Positions 7,076 to 14,195 of a DNA stretch of 64,000 nucleotides are shown in pieces. The translations under genes and the position numbers were made by a program. The notes beneath the pieces were generated by a model, which was given only the letters and a program-made list of their open reading frames with translations, made no database searches and had not been told where the DNA came from. Source of the stretch: Sphingobacterium paucimobilis HER1398 (GTDB lineage Bacteria > Bacteroidota > Bacteroidia > Sphingobacteriales > Sphingobacteriaceae). Where the stretch lies: positions 930,001 to 994,000 of the forward strand of contig NZ_ATDL01000015.1 of the NCBI RefSeq assembly GCF_000416985.1. Reading direction: 5' to 3'. How positions within the stretch are numbered: the first letter of the stretch is position 1; each line of letters starts with the position of its first letter.

Positions 7076-9265
7076 ATGAGAAAGACGGAAGAGATAACCA
7101 GTTTTTTTTACAGCCAATACTTTGCTGAAGGCTTGCGGATCACTATGGGAACTATTATCCCAGTAGTGATATGTGCACTTTTTGGGGAATTCAAAACAGG
7201 AACACTTATTTCCTTAGGTGCACTCATCGTGGGGCTATCCGATACACCTGGTGCACCTCGACATCGAAAATTTGGAATGGTCTATTGTACTATCCTCGGC
7301 GCCATAACCATTACCATTACAGCATTATGCAATGGTTCGCTGGTATTGATGACCGCCGTAATCGCGATACTGGCTTTTCTCTTTGCTATGCTAGCTGTAT
7401 TCAATGCACGAGCAGCAACTATTGGTACAATGTGCCTATTGGTGATGCTCATCAACATAGATGGCAGGTATGGGATCGCACAGGAATTCACTTATCTGCT
7501 ATACTTTCTCATCGGTGCAGCTTGGTATATGATCATCAGTTTCTCGATCATGCAGGTACGCCCCTACAGACTGGCACAACAAGAACTATCCGAAACCATA
7601 CTCCAGGTAGCCGAATATCTGCGTCTAAAAGCAAACTTCTATGACACCAAAGTAGACGTTGACGATAACTACATCAAACTTATAGAAAGCCAGATCGCCG
7701 TCAATGCACATCAGGAGAATCTGAGAGACATCCTATTCCGCAGCAAACGCTCCATAAAGGACACCACCAAAGAGGGCCGTTTTCTATCCTTGATATTCAA
7801 TGATGTGATCGACCTCTTTGAACAGAGCATGACCACTCACTATGATTACGACAAAGTCAGGATCAACTATGGACCATCGGGTATACTGGATGATATCAAA
7901 GCTGTCATACTGAAGGCTACGCATGAACTAGACAACATAGCTTACAAAATCAACGCCAACCGAATCCCTAAACCTATATACGATCTAGAGGCAGAAATAG
8001 ATAAGTTACGTGTAGCTGTAGATGAGTTTGACAAGTCCTCCGAGCAAAGCGCTATACCATTAAAAAAAATTCTGATCAATATACGGTCTATCACTAAACA
8101 TATTCGTGATATATATAATTATGGACAGTTTAAGTCTGTCAACGTTGAAAAAGAAGAGATACAGCATAGCCGTAAATTTTTGCGTAATGAAGCTTTAAAC
8201 TGGCAAAAATTCAGAGACAACTTGAGCTTGAGTTCCAGTAACTTTAGGCATGCTTTACGGATGTCCATCATGCTGTCAGGCACTTATCTAACGCTTAATC
8301 TACTGCATTATCCTAAGTTTGGGACATACTGGATCTTACTGACCATATTGGTGATATTAAAACCGGGATTTGGACTGACCAAAGAGCGAAACGTACAACG
8401 CCTCATCGGAACGGTTATTGGGGGGATCATAGGCGGCATTGTATTGGTGACAATACCGGACCTTACGGCGAGATTTGTCATCCTGATCATCTTTTTCTTG
8501 ATTGCCTATAGCTTGTTTCGTGTCAACTATATCATGGCGGTCATCTTTATGACCCCTTATGTATTGATCATGCTCAGTTTTACTGGAGTCAACCCACTGG
8601 AAATGGCCCAAGAACGGATATTGGACACTTTTCTAGGTGGATCATTAGCTTTCCTATCCAGTTATATTATCTTTCCGAATTGGGAGAGTTTTCAGATACG
8701 CGCTAGTATCCGGAGTCTATTAGTTGCTAACTACCACTATCTGACACAAGCTATTCGTATCCTTTCGGACGACATAGAAGATATCACAGGGTACAAACTA
8801 GCTCGTAAGGAAGTATATATTGCCTCGGCTAATATGGGTTCGACTTTTCAACGTCTATTGACTGAACCCAAGTGGAGACAAAACGTAACGAAGGAAGTCA
8901 ACCGATTTGTCATCTTGAACCATGTCTTTTCCTCCTATACGGCCACATTGTTAACTCATCTTCAAGATGCCGACAACCATCATTTCAATAATGCGCATCT
9001 AAAGCAACTGTATAAGGCTCTGGGTAATCTCGAAAAAACAATAGCCTTGGTCAGCACGAACGAAGATAATCCATTCGAACCTTTCAAAGGAATAGGCCGT
9101 TTGGAAACGGAAGAAACAGAAAGCGAAGATGCACGTTTGATTACCGAACAACTGCAGTTTCTGATCAAAATATCATCAGATTTACAGAAAACAACAATGG
9201 AATTAGCTCAAAAGAGCGAAGACTTTGAACGCATAAAACTACCCGAAAATGGAGAAACTGTATGA
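7076..9265 (+). CDS. FUSC family inner-membrane protein (YccS/YhfK-like)
   Basis: A 729-residue protein with two blocks of membrane helices, one in the first ~160 residues and a second at about 395-540 (MLSGTYLTLNLLHYPKFGTY, LIGTVIGGIIGGIVLVTIPD, IFFLIAYSLFRVNYIMAVIF), separated by a ~230-residue helical soluble region and ended by a soluble C-terminal domain. This is the layout of YccS/YhfK and fusaric-acid-resistance-type (FUSC) proteins, proposed to act in efflux of aromatic acids or envelope maintenance. It starts 9 bases after the AraC-HMA gene and overlaps the next gene by 17 bases, indicating translational linkage. The substrate is unknown. Confidence 0.88.
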   Translation: MRKTEEITSFFYSQYFAEGLRITMGTIIPVVICALFGEFKTGTLISLGALIVGLSDTPGAPRHRKFGMVYCTILGAITITITALCNGSLVLMTAVIAILAFLFAMLAVFNARAATIGTMCLLVMLINIDGRYGIAQEFTYLLYFLIGAAWYMIISFSIMQVRPYRLAQQELSETILQVAEYLRLKANFYDTKVDVDDNYIKLIESQIAVNAHQENLRDILFRSKRSIKDTTKEGRFLSLIFNDVIDLFEQSMTTHYDYDKVRINYGPSGILDDIKAVILKATHELDNIAYKINANRIPKPIYDLEAEIDKLRVAVDEFDKSSEQSAIPLKKILINIRSITKHIRDIYNYGQFKSVNVEKEEIQHSRKFLRNEALNWQKFRDNLSLSSSNFRHALRMSIMLSGTYLTLNLLHYPKFGTYWILLTILVILKPGFGLTKERNVQRLIGTVIGGIIGGIVLVTIPDLTARFVILIIFFLIAYSLFRVNYIMAVIFMTPYVLIMLSFTGVNPLEMAQERILDTFLGGSLAFLSSYIIFPNWESFQIRASIRSLLVANYHYLTQAIRILSDDIEDITGYKLARKEVYIASANMGSTFQRLLTEPKWRQNVTKEVNRFVILNHVFSSYTATLLTHLQDADNHHFNNAHLKQLYKALGNLEKTIALVSTNEDNPFEPFKGIGRLETEETESEDARLITEQLQFLIKISSDLQKTTMELAQKSEDFERIKLPENGETV

Positions 9266-10223
9266 TGTCCTGATTATCGGTGCTGGCCCTATTGGGCTCG
9301 CTTGCGGCATCGCAGCAAAGAAAGACAATATGGATTACCTCATCTTAGAAAAAGGATGCCTGGTCAATTCACTGTACGGCTATCCTGTAAACATGACCTT
9401 CTTCTCAACAGCCGAAAAACTAGAAATAGGCGATATACCATTTGTATCTATCAACCCCAAACCAAAACGCGCAGAAGCACTGGAGTATTATAGAAGAACA
9501 TATGTTAAATTTGAGCTGAATGTTCATTTATTTGAAGAAGTCTTTGCCTGTACGAAAGATGAGAATATATTTATAATACACTCATCCAAAAGCACCTATA
9601 GATCAAAAAATGTGATTGTCGCTACTGGATTTTACGACATTCCAATGTACCTTAACATTCCGGGAGAGAACCTCGCCAAAGTAAGCCATTACTATAATGA
9701 TCCACACTATTATGCAGGTCAACGTGTGATTGTAGTAGGCGCAAGCAATTCTTCTATCGATGCGGCTCTGGAAACCTATCGCAAGGGAGCTCAAGTGACA
9801 CTGGTCATACGTGGCAACGAAATCAGCCCAAGGGTAAAATATTGGGTAAGACCCGATATCGAAAATCGTATCGCCGCAGGAGAGATCGATGTTCGATATA
9901 ACAGTTGCCTAACGAAAATCGAAGAGCGCCAGGTACACATCAGTAGTCCAAGAGGGGAAGAAACCATCCCCAACGACTTTGTAATCGCATTGACGGGATA
10001 TCGCCCCAACTTTGAACTGTTGCACAGGTTAGGTATTGATATACCTGAGACAGCACCAATGATCCCTTCACACAACCCAAACACAATGGAAACCAACATA
10101 CCCGGTATGTACCTAGCAGGCGTAGTATGCGGTGGACTCAATACCCACTTATGGTTTATTGAAAATTCTAGAGTACACGCAGACATGATTATTGCAGCGA
10201 TACGCTCTAGGGCTACACTTTGA
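9249..10223 (+). CDS. YpdA-like FAD/NAD(P)-dependent reductase (putative bacillithiol-disulfide reductase family)
   Basis: A 324-residue flavoprotein. The FAD-binding GxGxxG is at residues 11-16 (GAGPIG), a second dinucleotide-binding motif is at about 163-171 (VGASNSSID), and ATGFYD (125-130) and the C-terminal MYLAGVVCGGLNTHLW complete the pattern. The family is YpdA/Bdr. In characterised YpdA enzymes the first motif carries a Cys (GGGPC) needed for bacillithiol-disulfide reduction; here the equivalent position is Ile15, and no CxxC redox pair is visible. The start overlaps the FUSC gene by 17 bases; the end overlaps the convergent TetR gene by 11 bases. It is probably a pyridine-nucleotide oxidoreductase, with its substrate open. 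Confidence 0.82.
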   Translation: MEKLYDVLIIGAGPIGLACGIAAKKDNMDYLILEKGCLVNSLYGYPVNMTFFSTAEKLEIGDIPFVSINPKPKRAEALEYYRRTYVKFELNVHLFEEVFACTKDENIFIIHSSKSTYRSKNVIVATGFYDIPMYLNIPGENLAKVSHYYNDPHYYAGQRVIVVGASNSSIDAALETYRKGAQVTLVIRGNEISPRVKYWVRPDIENRIAAGEIDVRYNSCLTKIEERQVHISSPRGEETIPNDFVIALTGYRPNFELLHRLGIDIPETAPMIPSHNPNTMETNIPGMYLAGVVCGGLNTHLWFIENSRVHADMIIAAIRSRATL

Positions 10224-10821
10224 GCCCACGGATGAAGATCGCCGCCATTTTCTTTTGCATAGCCAATATGGCATCAAATTCTTCCTTCTCAGGAATAAAG
10301 CTGCTCTTCAGATCTTTAACCACAACCAATCGCATTCCCATTGAGGAGAATAGGAATATTTTAGAAATCTCATCCAAGTCCACATCCATCAATTCACCTC
10401 GCTCCACTCCTCTTTGGAACACACTTCTTATTATCCCTTTTTGATTCTCAAAGGAATCAATTAAGAGCTGATCCAGTTCTGTGGATAGATCTTTGCGCAT
10501 CAATACCGTATACTCTAGAATATAATAGTATCTTTTTACAAATTCCATCCGTTTTTCCAATACGATAATGATTGCTTCAGACACAGAAACAATAGACATT
10601 AACGAGGCAGTGATATCTTCCTCAAGCTCTTCGACTACATGCTCAAGAACAGCGGCATACAAACTGTTTTTATCAGGGAAATAATAATACAAAAGGGCTT
10701 TTGAAAAGGATAGATCCTTAGCGATTTCGGCCATTGTCGTCTTGGCCATCCCATAATGTGCAAATCTTCGCTTGGCCGTTTCTAAAATCTTCAGTCGCTT
10801 TTCATCTGCATTTTTCGGCAT
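10213..10821 (-). CDS. TetR family transcriptional regulator
   Basis: A 202-residue protein with an N-terminal TetR helix-turn-helix at about residues 8-55 (ILETAKRRFAHYGMAKTTMAE then IAKDLSFSKALLYYYFPDKN) and a helical ligand-binding C-terminal domain. It converges on and overlaps the YpdA-like gene by 11 bases, and is divergent from murB across a 119-base gap that holds AT-rich sequence with two AGTTTG copies 13 bases apart (10837-10842 and 10850-10855), possible operator material. The target genes may be the FUSC/YpdA operon or its own gene; that is inference. Confidence 0.88.
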   Translation of the reverse strand: MPKNADEKRLKILETAKRRFAHYGMAKTTMAEIAKDLSFSKALLYYYFPDKNSLYAAVLEHVVEELEEDITASLMSIVSVSEAIIIVLEKRMEFVKRYYYILEYTVLMRKDLSTELDQLLIDSFENQKGIIRSVFQRGVERGELMDVDLDEISKIFLFSSMGMRLVVVKDLKSSFIPEKEEFDAILAMQKKMAAIFIRGLKV

Positions 10822-10838
10822 ATTCGAAATAAAATAAG

Positions 10839-10872
10839 TTTGTTCAAATAGTTTGCTTTATTGCTATCTTTA
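10839..10872 (+). promoter_or_regulatory. Possible murB promoter
   Basis: TTTG at 10839-10842 and TATCTTTA at 10865-10872, spaced 22 bases, resemble the Bacteroidota promoter with one mismatch in the -7 box. It lies 68 bases before the GTG of murB and within the tetR upstream region. Confidence 0.35.
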
Positions 10873-10940
10873 CGCAACAAAACAATTAAAGGTAGCACTT
10901 TAATTTGAATTTTTAAAAGCAAAAGTCAAATCGATATTCC

Positions 10941-11951
10941 GTGAACGTATCAAGCAACATCTCTTTAAAGCATTTTAACACATTTGGCGTAGCCGCTACA
11001 GCTCAAAAGTTCATCGAAATACAGGAAGAAAAAACACTCGCAGACCTGTACCAGCAAGGTTATTTCCAACAGAAATTCTTTATCTTGGGAGGCGGGAGCA
11101 ACGTACTCTTTACCCAAGATTTTGAAGGGACGATTGTCAAAGTAGCGAATACAGGAATACAGCACTTTATTGAAGGTTCAAATATATTTGTGACTGCTGC
11201 TGGAGGTGAAGTATGGAATGACTTGGTCTGGTACTGCATAAACCACAACTTTCCAGGCCTTGAAAACATGGCGCTAATACCTGGGACTGTTGGCGCTTCT
11301 CCCGTACAAAATATCGGAGCCTATGGAACAGAACTCATGCATGTATTCTATAGCTGCCGCGCATTTGACACCCGTACTGGCGAGTTCAGAACGTTTACCA
11401 ACAAAGCTTGTGCTTTTACCTATCGAGATAGTATATTCAAAAGTAAATATAAAGGTCGTTTCATCATTGTATCAGTGACCTACAAACTGCACCTACATGC
11501 ACCACTCAACACAAGCTACGGCGCAATAGAAGCTGAACTTAAAAGAAGGAACATCATAGCCCCAACTATAAAAGATGTCGCAGAAGTCGTATCTTATATA
11601 CGCGTAGAGAAACTCCCCGACCCCAGTACCATAGGAAACGCGGGAAGCTTTTTTAAAAACCCAATCATATCGAATCAGCAAATCGAAGCATTACGAGAGA
11701 TATACCCAACGCTTGTTTTTTACCCTCTCGAAAACAATGAATCAAAAGTAGCTGCAGGATGGCTCATCGAACAGGCGGGATGGAAAGGTAAAGAGATCGG
11801 AGAAATCGCTGTATGGAAAAATCAAGCATTAGTCCTAACGAACAAAGGGAAAGCTATGGGAATAGATATCCTCAATGTCTCGACACAGATCATCGACGCT
11901 GTATTTCAACAGTTTGGTATTAAACTAGAACGAGAAGTGAACATTTTGTAA
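10941..11951 (+). CDS. murB: UDP-N-acetylmuramate dehydrogenase (UDP-N-acetylenolpyruvoylglucosamine reductase)
   Basis: A 336-residue FAD enzyme that reduces UDP-GlcNAc-enolpyruvate to UDP-MurNAc in cytoplasmic peptidoglycan precursor synthesis. Visible motifs: FILGGGSNVLF (47-57) and PGTVGASPVQNIGAYG (114-129) of the FAD-binding domain, YRDSIFK (161-167), and GNAGSFFKNP (232-241) with the catalytic Ser at 236; the C-terminal Glu region is near residue 328. The length fits the type I E. coli-like form, which has the Tyr loop. The start is GTG at 10941; the next downstream ATG would delete part of the domain. The upstream neighbour is tetR, divergent. No terminator hairpin is evident downstream. 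Confidence 0.96.
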   Translation: MNVSSNISLKHFNTFGVAATAQKFIEIQEEKTLADLYQQGYFQQKFFILGGGSNVLFTQDFEGTIVKVANTGIQHFIEGSNIFVTAAGGEVWNDLVWYCINHNFPGLENMALIPGTVGASPVQNIGAYGTELMHVFYSCRAFDTRTGEFRTFTNKACAFTYRDSIFKSKYKGRFIIVSVTYKLHLHAPLNTSYGAIEAELKRRNIIAPTIKDVAEVVSYIRVEKLPDPSTIGNAGSFFKNPIISNQQIEALREIYPTLVFYPLENNESKVAAGWLIEQAGWKGKEIGEIAVWKNQALVLTNKGKAMGIDILNVSTQIIDAVFQQFGIKLEREVNIL

Positions 11952-12089
11952 GAAAAGTTTTCCACATTTCTTAATAACTTATAAAAACAAAATATGTTAA
12001 ATCTTCGTTAAAATAATCCTAGGCCATGTTTTAAAAAAAATTTACCCTATAATAACAAATATTTAATATTTATCAATAAAAACCAGCAC

Positions 12090-12183
12090 AATCTTTGCTA
12101 CCTATTTACCAGAACTGCAGTTCACCTATAAAACTGAGAGAGACTGGTATATATTTCTATACCTAAAAGAGGGGAAGCCATTG
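12090..12183 (+). other. Upstream/leader region of the ECF sigma gene with promoter-like box and small hairpins
   Basis: In the 275-base gap between murB and the sigma factor gene, AATCTTTG (12090-12097) resembles a -7 box. It is followed by the 12-bp palindrome GAACTGCAGTTC (12112-12123) and by GGTATA/TATACC (12146-12151 with 12158-12163). If transcription starts near 12104, both lie in a ~120-base leader. The remainder of the gap is AT-rich with nothing else recognisable. Confidence 0.35.
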
Positions 12184-12226
12184 TTTGAAAAACAAAATTA
12201 TTGTATAACGAATAAAAACTACCGCT

Positions 12227-12736
12227 ATGAACAGAATGGAATTTAACAACCTTGTGACTCAGCATTCGATTTCGTTAAAGTCTTATGCCCGAAACTTCAC
12301 AAAAGATCAGGATGACGCAAATGACTTGGTACAAGACACACTGGTAAAAGCTATCGTTTATTTCAAAAATTTCAGAGATGGAACCAATCTCAAAGGATGG
12401 CTCTACACCATCATGAAAAACACGTTTATAAACAACTACCGTAGAATTACAAAAACCAACACCTTTATCACACAAGAAGAAGAGATCTCCCCGTCAAACC
12501 TCCTTGTCTCGGCCGCGATCAACAACGGCGAGAACAAGTTTATAATGGAAGATATCAACACAGCTCTCACGACACTTACGGAAGACTACTATACCCCTTT
12601 TACAATGTATTTCGAAGGCTACAAGTACCACGAAATAGCCGAACACCTAGACATCCCGATAGGCACTGTAAAAACCCGCATACATGTAGCTCGCAGAATG
12701 ATGAAAAAATCGTTAGCTGCCTATAAATTCAATTGA
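12227..12736 (+). CDS. ECF-type RNA polymerase sigma factor (sigma-70 family)
   Basis: A 169-residue protein with sigma region 2 at about residues 8-75 (ARNFTKDQDDANDLVQDTLV, then a FRDGTNLKGWLYTIMKNTFI-type stretch) and region 4 at about 115-165 (YHEIAEHLDIPIGTVKTRIH then VARRMMKKSL). It directs RNA polymerase to a set of promoters under some signal; no anti-sigma factor gene follows, which suggests a general rather than surface-signalling ECF. A cytochrome-b5-like gene begins 18 bases downstream but appears to have its own promoter box. Confidence 0.93.
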   Translation: MNRMEFNNLVTQHSISLKSYARNFTKDQDDANDLVQDTLVKAIVYFKNFRDGTNLKGWLYTIMKNTFINNYRRITKTNTFITQEEEISPSNLLVSAAINNGENKFIMEDINTALTTLTEDYYTPFTMYFEGYKYHEIAEHLDIPIGTVKTRIHVARRMMKKSLAAYKFN

Positions 12737-12742
12737 GATATG

Positions 12743-12750
12743 TAGCTTTG
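12743..12750 (+). promoter_or_regulatory. -7 box TAGCTTTG directly before the cytochrome-b5-like gene
   Basis: TAGCTTTG matches TAnnTTTG and ends 4 bases before the ATG at 12755. A start point about 6-7 bases downstream would fall on the start codon, giving a leaderless message. No clear -33 TTTG was found, so this is weaker than the rnhA case. Confidence 0.45.
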
Positions 12751-12754
12751 CGCC

Positions 12755-13003
12755 ATGACAATAGACCGCAAAGATCTACCAGAATACAGCAAGGCACAAT
12801 TGGCACTACGTAACGGACAGGACAAACCTGCAATATGGGTAGCCTATTTGGGTTTGATATATGATGTATCCAAAAGTAGATTATGGAAAAACGGCATGCA
12901 CTATGAACATTGGGCCGGACAGGATCTCACACATGAACTAGCCGATGCTCCACACAGTCAAAGTGTATTTCAACGATTTGACGTAGTCGGAAGACTCGTC
13001 TAG
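12755..13003 (+). CDS. Small cytochrome-b5-like heme/steroid-binding domain protein
   Basis: An 82-residue single-domain protein. The stretch IWVAYLGLIYDVSKSRLW (27-44) and HYEHWAGQDLTHELADA (49-65) then FDVVGRLV match the cytochrome b5-like fold in the MAPR style: the classical HPGG heme motif is absent, and His/Tyr residues around 49-67 are ligand candidates. It is probably a cytoplasmic heme-binding or redox-partner protein with unknown partner. It follows the ECF sigma gene by 18 bases and converges on the PfkB kinase gene. Confidence 0.8.
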   Translation: MTIDRKDLPEYSKAQLALRNGQDKPAIWVAYLGLIYDVSKSRLWKNGMHYEHWAGQDLTHELADAPHSQSVFQRFDVVGRLV

Positions 13004-13014
13004 AAAAACAAATG

Positions 13015-13041
13015 GGATAAGCGAACTTCTATTCGCTTATC
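13015..13041. other. Hairpin between the convergent cytochrome-b5-like and PfkB genes
   Basis: GATAAGCGAA (13015-13024) and TTCGCTTATC (13032-13041) form a 10-bp perfect stem with a 7-base loop, overlapping the end of the PfkB coding sequence. It may act as a weak bidirectional terminator, although no T-run follows on either strand. Confidence 0.45.
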
Positions 13042-13946
13042 TCAAATCTCGACAGTGCTACAAACTGTTGTATTCTGCCCGCAATCTCTTCTTGGGTTAA
13101 CGTTTCTAGGCGCTGACTGCCAAACTTTTCTACACAAAATGAGGCCATAGCCGACCCGTAGATAACGGCATTTTTCATATTTGAAAAGTTAATGGTGTTT
13201 ACACGAGCTAAATACCCCAAGAAACCACCAGCAAACGCATCACCAGCCCCAGTAGGGTCAAATACATCAGCCAAAGGCAATGCTGGAGCTGAGAAAACCT
13301 GCCCTTCACTAAAAAGCAAAGCCCCGTGCTCACCTTTCTTAATAATTAAATACTTCGGTCCCATCTCTGCTATTTTAGCGGCCGCCTTTACCAAAGAATA
13401 CTCTTGAGACAACTGCCTTGCTTCGGAATCGTTAATGGTCAAGACATCTACCTTTTTCAAAATCGCTTTAAGATCTTCTAAAGCCGAATTCATCCAATAA
13501 TTCATCGTATCTAAGACAATTAACTTGGGCTTGCTTTGTAAACGGTCTAAAGCATCTATCTGAATCCGTGGAGTTAGATTACCAAGCAGCAAATAATCAC
13601 AGTCTTGATAAGAATCTGGAATCTTTGGATCAAAATCAGCCAAAACATTCAAATCAGTCGCCAATGTATCGCGACTATTCATATCGTTATGATACTTGCC
13701 TGACCAAAAAAAAGTTTTGCCGCCCGCTATAACCTCTACTCCAGAAGTATCGATATGCCTCCGCTGTAATATTTCTATATTATCTCCAAAGTCTTCGCCA
13801 ACAACACTGATCAGCTTAACGTTATCGTATAAAAAAGAGGCTGCTAGTCCGGCAAAGACTGCTGCCCCCCCAACAATCTTATCTGTTTCTCCAAAAGGTG
13901 TTTTAATAGCATCGAACGCTAAAGGACCTACAATAACTAAGCTCAT
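13029..13946 (-). CDS. PfkB family carbohydrate/nucleoside kinase
   Basis: A 305-residue ribokinase-fold enzyme. The N-terminal GPLAFDAI and GGAAVFAG (26-33) form the substrate site; DPTGAGD (230-236) is the PfkB signature 2 with the catalytic base D236, followed by AFAGGFLGYLA. The family phosphorylates sugars or nucleosides with ATP in the cytoplasm. The substrate is not evident; length and motifs fit the group often called sugar kinase or PfkB family kinase in Bacteroidota. It stands alone, separated from tRNA-Asn by that gene's terminator. Confidence 0.9.
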   Translation of the reverse strand: MSLVIVGPLAFDAIKTPFGETDKIVGGAAVFAGLAASFLYDNVKLISVVGEDFGDNIEILQRRHIDTSGVEVIAGGKTFFWSGKYHNDMNSRDTLATDLNVLADFDPKIPDSYQDCDYLLLGNLTPRIQIDALDRLQSKPKLIVLDTMNYWMNSALEDLKAILKKVDVLTINDSEARQLSQEYSLVKAAAKIAEMGPKYLIIKKGEHGALLFSEGQVFSAPALPLADVFDPTGAGDAFAGGFLGYLARVNTINFSNMKNAVIYGSAMASFCVEKFGSQRLETLTQEEIAGRIQQFVALSRFEISE

Positions 13947-13972
13947 GATGAGTATATTATGTGTAAAATAAA

Positions 13973-13997
13973 AAAACCGACTAAAATAGCCGGTTTT
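13973..13997 (-). terminator. Terminator after tRNA-Asn
   Basis: On the minus strand AAAACCGGCTA pairs with TAGTCGGTTTT (13987-13997 with 13973-13983, one G-T pair) around a 3-base loop, and a T-run follows. It lies 6 bases after the tRNA-Asn 3' end. Confidence 0.75.
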
Positions 13998-14003
13998 ATT
14001 TTG

Positions 14004-14077
14004 CTCCTGAAGCTGGGCTCGAACCAGCGACCCTCTGATTAACAGTCAGATGCTCTAACCAACTGAGCTATTCAGGA
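14004..14077 (-). tRNA. tRNA-Asn (GTT)
   Basis: A complete cloverleaf on the minus strand: acceptor TCCTGAA/TTCAGGA, D-arm GCTC..GAGC, anticodon stem TCTGA/TCAGA with loop CTGTTAA (anticodon GTT), T-arm GCTGG/CCAGC with TTCGAGC loop, discriminator G at 14004. CCA is not encoded. It is downstream of and co-oriented with asnB but has its own promoter (14111-14142) and terminator. Confidence 0.97.
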
Positions 14078-14110
14078 ATCATATTAGAAGTACTTCCTTC
14101 TAAAGTGACA

Positions 14111-14142
14111 CAAAGATACAGTTTGGACAGCAATAATCCAAA
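14111..14142 (-). promoter_or_regulatory. tRNA-Asn promoter
   Basis: On the minus strand TTTG (14139-14142), 20 bases of spacer, then TATCTTTG (14111-14118) match the Bacteroidota -33/-7 consensus exactly. The predicted start is about 14104, some 27 bases before the tRNA 5' end. TTAGAAG/CTTCTAA (14084-14103) forms a small hairpin in the 5' leader. Confidence 0.8.
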
Positions 14143-14195
14143 ATATTTTTACATTTAAACACATCTATTAACTAACTAACTCGTTTCAAGATGCT

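Noticed and set aside
7171-7644. 157-residue frame inside the FUSC gene
   Set aside because: It is a +2/+3 shadow rich in Cys/Trp/His with no start context.
14078-14195. T-box or riboswitch near asnB/tRNA-Asn
   Set aside because: The region is downstream of asnB and contains the tRNA promoter and a 7-bp hairpin; no T-box features are seen.
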